Below the pieces are notes generated by a model. The model ran no database searches and was not told the DNA's origin. It was given only the letters and a program-made list of their open reading frames with translations. Of a DNA stretch of 18,891 nucleotides, positions 8,134 through 14,620 are shown one piece after another (the stretch's first letter is position 1; each line of letters starts with the position of its first letter). The translations under genes were made by a program, and so were the position numbers. This DNA is from Clostridiaceae bacterium (GTDB taxonomy: Bacteria > Bacillota > Clostridia > Oscillospirales > Acutalibacteraceae). The DNA lies in contig JAEDHT010000035.1 in the NCBI GenBank assembly GCA_016296885.1, forward strand, positions 1 to 18,891, written 5' to 3'.

Positions 8134-9054
8134 TTATATTTCGCAATATTTCTTTGCTACTTCACTGGCAAGTCTAGCGTTATTGTAAACAAGTTGAATA
8201 TTAGCTTCAAGGCTCTTACCCTCTGTGAGCTTCTGAACTTTGTCAAGCAAGAATGGGGTGATGTTTTTGCCCTTAACTCCCTTTTCTTCTGCTTCTTTAA
8301 CAGCTGATTCGATAGTCTTGCTGATAAGCTCTTCATCCATAGAGTATTCTTCAGGGATAGGATTGCTTACGAGCATACCACCCTTTAATCCGCAAGCCTC
8401 TTTTGCTTTGAATGTCTTTGCAATGTCTTCAGCAGTGTCGAGTCTTCTATCTACGGAGAAACCACTGTGAATTGTGTAGAAAGCAGGTAATTCAGATGTC
8501 TTATAGCCTACCACAGGCACACCCTTTGTCTCAAGATATTCGAGTGTAAGGCCTAGGTCGAGTATAGATTTACATCCTGCGCAAACAACCATTACTTCTG
8601 TCATTGCAAGTTCCTCTAGGTCAGCGCTAATATCCATTGTTTTTTCTGCACCTCTGTGCACACCGCCTACACCACCGGTTGCAAAAACCTTGATGCCGGC
8701 AGCTTTAGCACCGATCATAGTTGTTGCTACAGTAGTAGCACCATCTTCACCAAGAGCCAAGAGGAAAGGAAGATCACGACGGCTAGCCTTAGCAACATCT
8801 AAGCCTTTTTTACCAAGGTATTCTATCTGATCTTTGGATAGGCCAACACAAATCTTTCCACCGATAACAGCGATTGTTGCAGGAATTGCACCGCAGTCTC
8901 TGATGATTTTTTCAACATTCAATGCTGTTTCAACATTCTGAGGATAAGGCATACCATGTGAAATTATGGTTGACTCCAAAGCAACTACAGGCTTGTTCTC
9001 CTCGATTGCTTTTGCTACCTCGCTTGATACAACTACATAGTCCTTCATGTTCAT
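8134..9054 (-). CDS. psuG: pseudouridine-5'-phosphate glycosidase
   Basis: 306-residue PsuG. In vivo it cleaves the C-C glycosidic bond of pseudouridine 5'-phosphate, giving uracil and ribose 5-phosphate. Family motifs are dense: VALESTIISHG (24-34), GGKICVGL (65-72), DVAKASRRDLP, ATGGVGGVHRG (125-135) and AGCKSILD (159-166). By the family numbering I recall for E. coli (Glu31, Lys93, Lys166 as the Schiff-base lysine), Glu27, Lys89 and Lys162 here line up with a constant four-residue offset. The ATG at 9054 overlaps the stop of the upstream kinase gene (ATGA), with GGAGG 10 bases before it, so the two are translationally coupled. The length is normal for the family and no odd features are seen. 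It ends at the bidirectional terminator. Confidence 0.96.
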   Translation of the reverse strand: MNMKDYVVVSSEVAKAIEENKPVVALESTIISHGMPYPQNVETALNVEKIIRDCGAIPATIAVIGGKICVGLSKDQIEYLGKKGLDVAKASRRDLPFLLALGEDGATTVATTMIGAKAAGIKVFATGGVGGVHRGAEKTMDISADLEELAMTEVMVVCAGCKSILDLGLTLEYLETKGVPVVGYKTSELPAFYTIHSGFSVDRRLDTAEDIAKTFKAKEACGLKGGMLVSNPIPEEYSMDEELISKTIESAVKEAEEKGVKGKNITPFLLDKVQKLTEGKSLEANIQLVYNNARLASEVAKKYCEI

Positions 9055-9980
9055 TGATTATCATCCTCCGCTATAATTTTTTTTATATTTTCTTCTGAGA
9101 TATTCTCACTTACTGTTTTATTAGAACCGATTGTTATGGATGCACAAGCGAGACCACACAAAGCGGTTTTCTTTGAGCTTAATTTATTTACAATACCATA
9201 CACCATAGCAGCTGTGAATGAATCTCCACAACCGGTAGAATTGACCACATTGCTCTTGAAGGTAGGCAATATACCGGCCTCAAGATCGCCACAATAAACT
9301 ACGCCGTTAGAGCCCATTGTCAAATAAACATTTTTGATGCCCTTATCCTGCAGTTTAAATGCAGCTTCTTTTGCATCATAGAAGTTGCTTACTTGTGTGT
9401 CGCTCAACAATTCAGCTTCAAGCAGATTTACCTTTATAGCGTAAAGCTTGTCGATTATCGGAACAAGCTTTGATGCTTTGTTTTCAGATACAGTGTCTGC
9501 TACTATTGGTACTGTTACATTTTCACCGATAAACTTGATAGTTTCGATAGGAATGTTTGCATCCAGCACTAAAGCTTTGCCGTTGTTGATTGTCTCTAGG
9601 TGAGAGGCTACATATTCAGGTGTTATGAGATTCATAATCTGCATATCGTTCACTGCATAGTGCATATCACCACATTCATCGTTTAGGCAAACATATGTTG
9701 AGGTACCATGACTCTCGCTGATTATAATTTCTGAAAGATCAAGATTGGTGTGCCTACTTGCATCAACAATAAACTGACCAAAGAAATCATTACCTATAGC
9801 AGAGAGTAGTTTAACATTGATACCAAGTCTTGCAATGTTTTCTGCAATATTTCTTCCAACTCCTCCTGGAAACAAGGTGTTTCTGCCAGGGTTAGAGTCA
9901 TGCATGATGGGACGTTGTGATGGTGTGCCGATGATGTCGGCATTTATACCACCAACCACGGTAACATAATTATTGTTCAT
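9051..9980 (-). CDS. psuK: PfkB-family pseudouridine kinase
   Basis: 309-residue ribokinase/PfkB-fold sugar kinase. The N-terminal substrate-binding GGVGRN (39-44) and the C-terminal anion-hole/catalytic motif NSTGCGDSF (247-255, catalytic Asp253) are both present. Kinases of this fold act on many sugars and nucleosides. The assignment to pseudouridine rests on its four-base overlap with psuG: the kinase makes pseudouridine 5'-phosphate, which PsuG then splits. The ATG at 9980 is preceded by AGGAGGT at ideal spacing. It is the first gene of the operon. I could not find a convincing sigma-A promoter in the roughly 125 bases to the divergent mscL promoter, although an inverted repeat sits in the leader. 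Confidence 0.92.
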   Translation of the reverse strand: MNNNYVTVVGGINADIIGTPSQRPIMHDSNPGRNTLFPGGVGRNIAENIARLGINVKLLSAIGNDFFGQFIVDASRHTNLDLSEIIISESHGTSTYVCLNDECGDMHYAVNDMQIMNLITPEYVASHLETINNGKALVLDANIPIETIKFIGENVTVPIVADTVSENKASKLVPIIDKLYAIKVNLLEAELLSDTQVSNFYDAKEAAFKLQDKGIKNVYLTMGSNGVVYCGDLEAGILPTFKSNVVNSTGCGDSFTAAMVYGIVNKLSSKKTALCGLACASITIGSNKTVSENISEENIKKIIAEDDNQ

Positions 9981-10007
9981 GGATGACCTCCTTCTATTTA
10001 TAAGAGA

Positions 10008-10029
10008 ATATAGACAAAATTATCTATAT
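10008..10029 (-). repeat. inverted repeat in the psuK leader, possible operator
   Basis: ATATAGA (10008-10014) and TCTATAT (10023-10029) are perfect inverted copies separated by 8 bases, 28 bases upstream of the psuK ATG. The placement fits a repressor site for the psuKG operon, but the repeat is A/T-dominated and unsupported by any regulator gene in the window. Confidence 0.25.
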
Positions 10030-10105
10030 CTTCGAAAGTATTTTAACATATATTTTTATACGTAATATTCTTTTTTAGAAAAATAAAATTAATATTGTTG
10101 TTTTA

Positions 10106-10134
10106 TTGACAAAAATGTTTGTAAATATTATAAT
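10106..10134 (+). promoter_or_regulatory. consensus sigma-A promoter of mscL
   Basis: TTGACA (10106-10111), exactly 17 bases, TATAAT (10129-10134): a perfect match to the vegetative consensus. Transcription should begin near 10141, leaving a leader of about 65 bases. A small dyad ACAAA-N4-TTTGT (10109-10122) overlaps the -35 and spacer. Confidence 0.85.
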
Positions 10135-10207
10135 AATACTGTTGATAAACATAAAAATTTGGAAATGTTTGTCAAAATTATTTTTTATAAAGGATGGTAA
10201 AAAAGAA

Positions 10208-10687
10208 ATGAAAAAGTTTTTTAAGGAATTCAAAGAATTTGCCATGAAAGGTAATGTTGTAGATCTTGCAGTCGGCGTTATCATCGGCGGTGCATTTCAG
10301 GCTATTATCAATTCTGTAGTAAACGATCTTATAATGCCCCTTATAGGACTATTGACCGGTGGAGTAAACTTTAATGAACAATTTTTGATTCTTAAGCTTC
10401 CGGAGGGTGTAACTGCTGAATCTGTTACAAGTGCTGCAGTAGCTAGCGAGCTTGGTGTAACTACCCTCAATTATGGTGCATTAATTACTGCAATCCTAAA
10501 CTTCGTTATTATGGCATTTGTTATTTTCCTAATGGTTAAGTTCATCAACAAACTGACAAGTTTAGGCAAAAAGGAAGTTGTTGAAGTGAAGACTACCAGA
10601 GAGTGTCCATATTGCAAGAGCGTAGTATCTATCAAAGCCGTTCGTTGCCCACACTGCACATCAGAGCTTGAGCTTGAAGAAGAATAA
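10208..10687 (+). CDS. mscL: large-conductance mechanosensitive channel with C-terminal zinc ribbon
   Basis: 159-residue MscL, the pressure valve that opens when the cytoplasmic membrane is over-stretched in hypo-osmotic shock; it assembles as a homopentamer. The family N-terminus is clear: an amphipathic helix (MKKFFKEFKEFAMKGN) then AVGVIIGGAF in the pore-lining TM1 (about 15-46). A shortish extracellular loop with a GVTAESVTSAA-type insert follows, then TM2 (about 88-114). Instead of only the usual charged C-terminal helix, the tail carries CPYC (133-136) and CPHC (147-150), a small zinc ribbon. The ATG at 10208 follows AGGATGG about 10 bases upstream. The open frame extends to 10106, but that overlaps the promoter and adds a non-family stretch. 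It is divergent from psuKG and upstream of, though separately promoted from, preTA. Confidence 0.94.
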   Translation: MKKFFKEFKEFAMKGNVVDLAVGVIIGGAFQAIINSVVNDLIMPLIGLLTGGVNFNEQFLILKLPEGVTAESVTSAAVASELGVTTLNYGALITAILNFVIMAFVIFLMVKFINKLTSLGKKEVVEVKTTRECPYCKSVVSIKAVRCPHCTSELELEEE

Positions 10688-10730
10688 TATATTATATTAT
10701 AACTAATTTTAACAAAAATATTAAAAATAC

Positions 10731-10759
10731 TTGAAAAAAATAAATGAAATATGTATAAT
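10731..10759 (+). promoter_or_regulatory. sigma-A promoter of preTA
   Basis: TTGAAA (10731-10736), a 17-base spacer and TATAAT (10754-10759) form a near-consensus promoter. The start point should lie near 10766, about 43 bases before the preT ATG. AAGGGAG at 10795-10801 is the ribosome-binding site. Confidence 0.8.
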
Positions 10760-10808
10760 GTTTCTGTAGCAAATTGGCTATTAACATAACCTTGAAGGGA
10801 GTTAAATA

Positions 10809-12041
10809 ATGATTAAAAAATATGATCAGGAAATTGAACAAGCCTACAATGCAATCACAGTAATGGAAGAGGCTCAACGCTGCTTGCTTTGCTTAGATGC
10901 ACCATGCTCAAAGGCGTGTCCGGCAGGTACAGATCCTGCAAAGTTTATAAGAAGTGTGAGATTTATGAATTATAAGGGCGCAGCTGAGACAATCAGAGAA
11001 AACAACGCCCTAGGTTCAATCTGCGCAAGAGTTTGCCCTACTGAAAAATATTGTCAGTTAGGTTGCTCCAGATGTGGCATAGATAAGCCAATTGATATAG
11101 GTGGTATTCAGCGCTTTGTTACTGATTTTGAGCAAAGCATAGATATGGATATTCTTGAAAAAGGTGAGGATAACGGCAAGAAGATAGCCATCATAGGCAG
11201 TGGACCTGCAGGTCTTCAAGCAGCTGCATCATTGCTTTCATTGGGATATGCTGTTGATGTTTTTGAAAAATCAGCCAAGGCAGGAGGTTATCTCAGATAC
11301 GGTATACCGGAGTACAGACTACCTGATTATATAGTTGATTATGAAATAAAGAGAATAGAGAAACTTGGTGCCTCCATAAAGTTGAATGTCGAAGTTGGTA
11401 AGGATGTATCTATGGATGAATTAAAGTCAACATACGACGCAGTACTTGTTGCTATTGGTGCTAGTGAAGCTAAGGTGCTTCCTATGTTTGAGGGTAGCCC
11501 AATAGTAGAGACAGCAGTTTCCTTCCTTGCACGTGCAAAAGAAAACAAGGGTAAGATTGATCTTGAGCAGAACGTGCTTGTTATCGGTGGCGGTGACGTT
11601 GCAATGGATGTAGTTACCACACTAAAACTTTTAGGTGTTAAAAACGTAACAGATGTAGTATACGAGGAATTCTGTGAATTCCTTGCATCCAAGAAGGAGC
11701 TTGAGGGTGCTCAGTCTGTTGGTGTTACAATCATCGACGGTTATGTGCCGGAAAAACTCGATGGCAACACTGTTGTATTTAAGCATCGCCATATTGATAG
11801 CGAGCTTAAAATCACTGTTGATAAAATTATACTTGCAGTTGGTCAGAAAGTTTCTGACGATGCTCTTGGTCTCAACATAGTTAAGAATGAAGTAGATTTT
11901 GACGGCTATCATGTTGATGGTTCTAATGTTTTTGTTGCCGGTGATATAGCTCATGGCGATAAGACAGTTGTTTGGGCAGTTAAAAAAGGCAAGGAAGCAG
12001 CACAGGATATCCACAATTTCTTAGGAGGTAAAGCTCTATGA
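10809..12041 (+). CDS. preT: NAD-dependent dihydropyrimidine dehydrogenase, FAD/FeS subunit PreT
   Basis: 410-residue flavoprotein that takes electrons from NADH and passes them to PreA for reduction of uracil or thymine to the 5,6-dihydro form. The N-terminal domain carries the [4Fe-4S] cysteine set Cys25, 28, 33, 37 and Cys76, 82, 86, plus extra Cys72 and Cys89. Gln101, in GGIQRF, sits where mammalian dihydropyrimidine dehydrogenase uses an unusual glutamine ligand. The FAD-binding GSGPAG is at 130-135, the NAD(P)H-binding GGGDVA at 260-265, and the C-terminal flavin motif VAGD near 376-379. The length matches E. coli PreT (about 412). Start choice is clear from AAGGGAG at good spacing. preA follows with an ATGA overlap. 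A glutamate-synthase small-subunit-like role is less likely, given the partner. Confidence 0.93.
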   Translation: MIKKYDQEIEQAYNAITVMEEAQRCLLCLDAPCSKACPAGTDPAKFIRSVRFMNYKGAAETIRENNALGSICARVCPTEKYCQLGCSRCGIDKPIDIGGIQRFVTDFEQSIDMDILEKGEDNGKKIAIIGSGPAGLQAAASLLSLGYAVDVFEKSAKAGGYLRYGIPEYRLPDYIVDYEIKRIEKLGASIKLNVEVGKDVSMDELKSTYDAVLVAIGASEAKVLPMFEGSPIVETAVSFLARAKENKGKIDLEQNVLVIGGGDVAMDVVTTLKLLGVKNVTDVVYEEFCEFLASKKELEGAQSVGVTIIDGYVPEKLDGNTVVFKHRHIDSELKITVDKIILAVGQKVSDDALGLNIVKNEVDFDGYHVDGSNVFVAGDIAHGDKTVVWAVKKGKEAAQDIHNFLGGKAL

Positions 12042-13288
12042 TTAAAAAAGATTTATCTATAGATTTTCTTGGAGTACATTTTGAAAATCCGTTTTGTTTA
12101 TCATCCTCACCTGTAGGAAACAACTATGAAATGTGCAAAAAAGCATTTGAAACAGGTTGGGGTGGCATAGTATTCAAGACACTTCCTCCTACACATTTTA
12201 AGATTGATGAGGTTTCTCCTCGTTTTGATGCACTTACCAAAGAAGCAACTCCTTTTGTTGGTTTTAAAAATATGGAGCAGTTATCTGAGTGGTCACTTGA
12301 GCAGAACCTAAAAGATATTAAGCGTTTAAAGACAGAGTTCCCTGAAAAAGTACTTATCGCCTCAATAATGGGCGAAAATGATGAGGACTGGGAAGAGCTG
12401 GCTCGCCTTGTAACTGAGGCTGGTGCAGATATGATTGAGATGAACCTTTCATGTCCTCAGATGACAGCTCATACAATGGGTTCTGATGTTGGCACAAACG
12501 CTGAGCTTTGCAAGAGAGACTGTATCGCAGTTAAGAAGGGTACTCATCTTCCTGTATTAGCTAAGATGACACCAAATATTACAGATATGGTGCCAATTGT
12601 TAGAGCTTGTCTTGAGGGTGGTGCAGATGGTATATCTGCTATCAACACTATTAAGTCTATATGTAATGTTGATCTTGACCGCAAGGTAGGTCTTCCAATA
12701 ATAAATGGCAAATCTTCTATATCCGGTTATTCAGGAAAAGCTGTTAAGCCGGTTGCATTGAGATTTATTCAGCAGATGAGATCTGCTGAGGGTCTTGAAA
12801 ATTTACCAATTTCCGGTATAGGTGGTATTGAAACATGGTCTGATGCTGCTGAGTTTATCCTTTTAGGCTCCAGCACTCTTCAGGTTACAACCGGTATAAT
12901 GCAGTATGGCTATCGTATTGTTGAAGATATGAAAAATGGTCTTATGCATTATATGGATGAACAAGGTGTGGATCGTCTTTCTGATCTTGTTGGACTTGCA
13001 AACCAGAACATTATTCCATGCGAAGAGCTCGATCGTGATTATAAAGTTTTCCCAGCTATTGACGAGGATAAGTGCATTGGCTGTGGTAGATGCTATATTT
13101 CATGCTTTGATGGCGCTCATCAGGCAATGGAGTGGGATGCAGAAACTCGTAAACCACATTGTAATACTGACAAATGTGTTGGCTGTCACTTATGTGCATT
13201 AGTATGCCCTGTTAAGGCTATCAGTAAGGGTGAAGTAGTTCTCAAACCAGGCAGAGAGGGCAGAGCAGAAGATAAGATTGTTAAATAA
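12038..13288 (+). CDS. preA: NAD-dependent dihydropyrimidine dehydrogenase, FMN/FeS subunit PreA
   Basis: 416-residue catalytic subunit. A dihydroorotate-dehydrogenase-like FMN TIM barrel (about 5-310) is followed by a ferredoxin module with CIGCGRC...C and CVGCHLC...CP (about 345-400), giving two [4Fe-4S] clusters. The pyrimidine-binding and proton-donor segment EMNLSCPQ is intact: Asn136 and Cys139 correspond to Asn668 and Cys671 of mammalian dihydropyrimidine dehydrogenase as I recall it. SGIGGI and the following helix provide FMN phosphate contacts. The start overlaps the preT stop by four bases with GGAGG just upstream, so the subunits are coupled. In mammals PreT and PreA are fused in one chain. 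No dihydropyrimidinase or beta-ureidopropionase gene is in the window, so the downstream fate of dihydrouracil is open. Confidence 0.95.
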   Translation: MIKKDLSIDFLGVHFENPFCLSSSPVGNNYEMCKKAFETGWGGIVFKTLPPTHFKIDEVSPRFDALTKEATPFVGFKNMEQLSEWSLEQNLKDIKRLKTEFPEKVLIASIMGENDEDWEELARLVTEAGADMIEMNLSCPQMTAHTMGSDVGTNAELCKRDCIAVKKGTHLPVLAKMTPNITDMVPIVRACLEGGADGISAINTIKSICNVDLDRKVGLPIINGKSSISGYSGKAVKPVALRFIQQMRSAEGLENLPISGIGGIETWSDAAEFILLGSSTLQVTTGIMQYGYRIVEDMKNGLMHYMDEQGVDRLSDLVGLANQNIIPCEELDRDYKVFPAIDEDKCIGCGRCYISCFDGAHQAMEWDAETRKPHCNTDKCVGCHLCALVCPVKAISKGEVVLKPGREGRAEDKIVK

Positions 13289-13308
13289 TTTAATTTAATA
13301 GATTTTTT

Positions 13309-13351
13309 AAACAACGGTTATGGATTTATTGTCTATAACCGTTGTTTTTTT
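13309..13351 (+). terminator. Rho-independent terminator of preTA
   Basis: AACAACGGTTAT (13310-13321) pairs with ATAACCGTTGTT (13335-13346), with an uninterrupted T run to 13351. It lies about 20 bases after the preA stop. This is the strongest terminator on the plus strand in the window. Confidence 0.92.
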
Positions 13352-13484
13352 GTATGGCGTAAATCCATCGCCAAAGGTAAATTATCTCGGTATGTTGAAG
13401 ATTTTTCTACAATTAGTTTGGATTAAATAACTAACTTTTGTTTATGCATAATTATATATATTTTTGTAAAAATTTAATGTATAG
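13352..13484. other. intergenic spacer between two convergent transcription units
   Basis: About 130 bases between the preTA terminator and the recombinase terminator. I see no open frame with a ribosome-binding site and no RNA gene. The only structure is a small hairpin TGGCG-N9-CGCCA at 13355-13373; the right half is plain AT-rich sequence. Confidence 0.5.
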
Positions 13485-13522
13485 AAAAAAGCCAAGATCA
13501 GCTGGATACTAATCTTGGCTTT
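13485..13522 (-). terminator. Rho-independent terminator of the recombinase transcript
   Basis: On the minus strand AAAGCCAAGAT and ATCTTGGCTTT (plus-strand arms 13488-13498 and 13512-13522) form an 11-base stem whose last bases run into a T tract (A run at 13485-13490 on plus). It lies 13 bases beyond the recombinase stop codon. Confidence 0.88.
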
Positions 13523-13535
13523 AATAATGAGTGCA

Positions 13536-14543
13536 TTATTCTTTTTTACTCTTTTTGTTGATATTCACCTGAGATAGGGGATTAGAAAATGCGGCGGCTT
13601 TTAGCTGACTATCAGACACATGAGTATATATCTGAGTAGTTGCCAAATTTTCATGACCTAAAAATTCCTTTAGAACACGCACGTCTACGTTTCCGGTCTG
13701 ATACATCAAAGTGGCGGCAGTGTGGCGAAGTTTATGGCATGAATAACCATCAGCAGCTGATAATCCTATTTTTGCAAGATATTTATACACAAGCTTTTGA
13801 ACCATGCTTACACTCATTCGTCTGTTTTGGCTACTAATAAACAATGCATTTTTATGTTCATTTTTTATTTTATCATGTGGTCTTACCTTAAGATAGTCAG
13901 CGATAGAATCAACACAAGCTTGATTGAGATATAATAATCTTTCTTTACTGCCTTTTCCTTTAACGATCAGCGTACCGTCAGATTTTATATCATTATAATT
14001 AATATCAACCAGTTCCTGAAGTCTTAACCCACAGTTTAAAAACATTGTCAGTATGCAGTAGTCACGTTCTTTATAGTTGCCATCCACACTTTTTAATAGT
14101 TCTATTGATTGTTCCAATGTGAGGTGGCGTGGTAACTTTTTTTCTATTTGAGGTACATGGAGTTTAGCAGTAGGATTGTTTTTTATAAAGTTATATTCCG
14201 TCAGATATGTATAGAATGTCCTCAGGCTAGATGTTTTTCTCGAACGTGTGGCAGCGTTGTTTTTACGTGTTTCTGCTAGGTATTTCATATATATCAGAAG
14301 GTCTGTTACCGTGACATTATCTATCATTTCATAAGTGACATCATCTAGAGGAATATTTTCAAATTCGATGTCAGGCGAAACACGTTTTGTGTGCTGTTTA
14401 TAAAATCTAAAAAAGGTTTTAAGATCTTTGCAGTATTCATCTACAGTCTTTGCAGATTTGTTTTTAACGCTTATGCAATATCCCAGAAAAGATTGAATAG
14501 GGGGTGATAGGCCATCTAAATCGTTTATTATTTTATCAGACAT
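13536..14543 (-). CDS. XerC/XerD-type tyrosine recombinase
   Basis: 335-residue site-specific recombinase with a SAM-like core-binding domain (about 15-125) and catalytic domain (about 140-320). All six catalytic residues are visible: Arg174 (CGLRLQEL), Lys197 (KGKGSKER), His270 and Arg273 (HKLRH), His297 (LGHENL) and nucleophile Tyr306 (IYTHVSD). Spacings are those of XerC/D. I chose the ATG at 14543 because GGAGGGAG lies just upstream; the longer open frame to 14609 covers an intergenic hairpin. It follows the large ABC gene by 77 bases on the same strand and ends at its own terminator, so it may be read through or have an unseen promoter. The lysine-rich tail is short. No excisionase, attachment-site duplication or phage gene is nearby, favouring chromosome dimer resolution over an integrase. 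The exact paralogue (XerC, XerD or orphan) cannot be decided. Confidence 0.9.
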   Translation of the reverse strand: MSDKIINDLDGLSPPIQSFLGYCISVKNKSAKTVDEYCKDLKTFFRFYKQHTKRVSPDIEFENIPLDDVTYEMIDNVTVTDLLIYMKYLAETRKNNAATRSRKTSSLRTFYTYLTEYNFIKNNPTAKLHVPQIEKKLPRHLTLEQSIELLKSVDGNYKERDYCILTMFLNCGLRLQELVDINYNDIKSDGTLIVKGKGSKERLLYLNQACVDSIADYLKVRPHDKIKNEHKNALFISSQNRRMSVSMVQKLVYKYLAKIGLSAADGYSCHKLRHTAATLMYQTGNVDVRVLKEFLGHENLATTQIYTHVSDSQLKAAAFSNPLSQVNINKKSKKE

Positions 14544-14568
14544 TTTTTCTCCCTCCATATTAACGCAT

Positions 14569-14601
14569 AGGGCACTGCGAAAAGACATATCACAGTACCC
14601 T
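14569..14601 (-). other. hairpin between the ABC gene and the recombinase gene
   Basis: AGGGCACTG (14569-14577) and CAGTACCCT (14593-14601) pair over nine bases with one G-T wobble on the transcribed minus strand. No T run follows, so it does not look like a full terminator. It could be a processing site or attenuate read-through from the ABC gene. Confidence 0.4.
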
Positions 14602-14620
14602 AAAAACATAGTTTCCCTAT

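Noticed and set aside
10106..10207. 34-residue N-terminal extension of MscL
   Set aside because: It begins within a perfect sigma-A promoter and adds residues that no MscL has; ATG 10208 gives the standard N-terminus.
10760..10808. Riboswitch in the preT leader
   Set aside because: The leader is only about 43 bases with no stable stem or terminator, too short for a known aptamer.
13355..13373. TGGCG-N9-CGCCA hairpin as a recombination (dif-like) site for the nearby recombinase
   Set aside because: It lacks the 28-base organisation of two 11-base arms around a 6-base centre with the usual Firmicutes dif pattern.
13536..14543. Recombinase as the integrase of a genomic island
   Set aside because: There is no tRNA, excisionase, phage or conjugation gene and no direct-repeat boundary; both neighbours are ordinary chromosomal genes.
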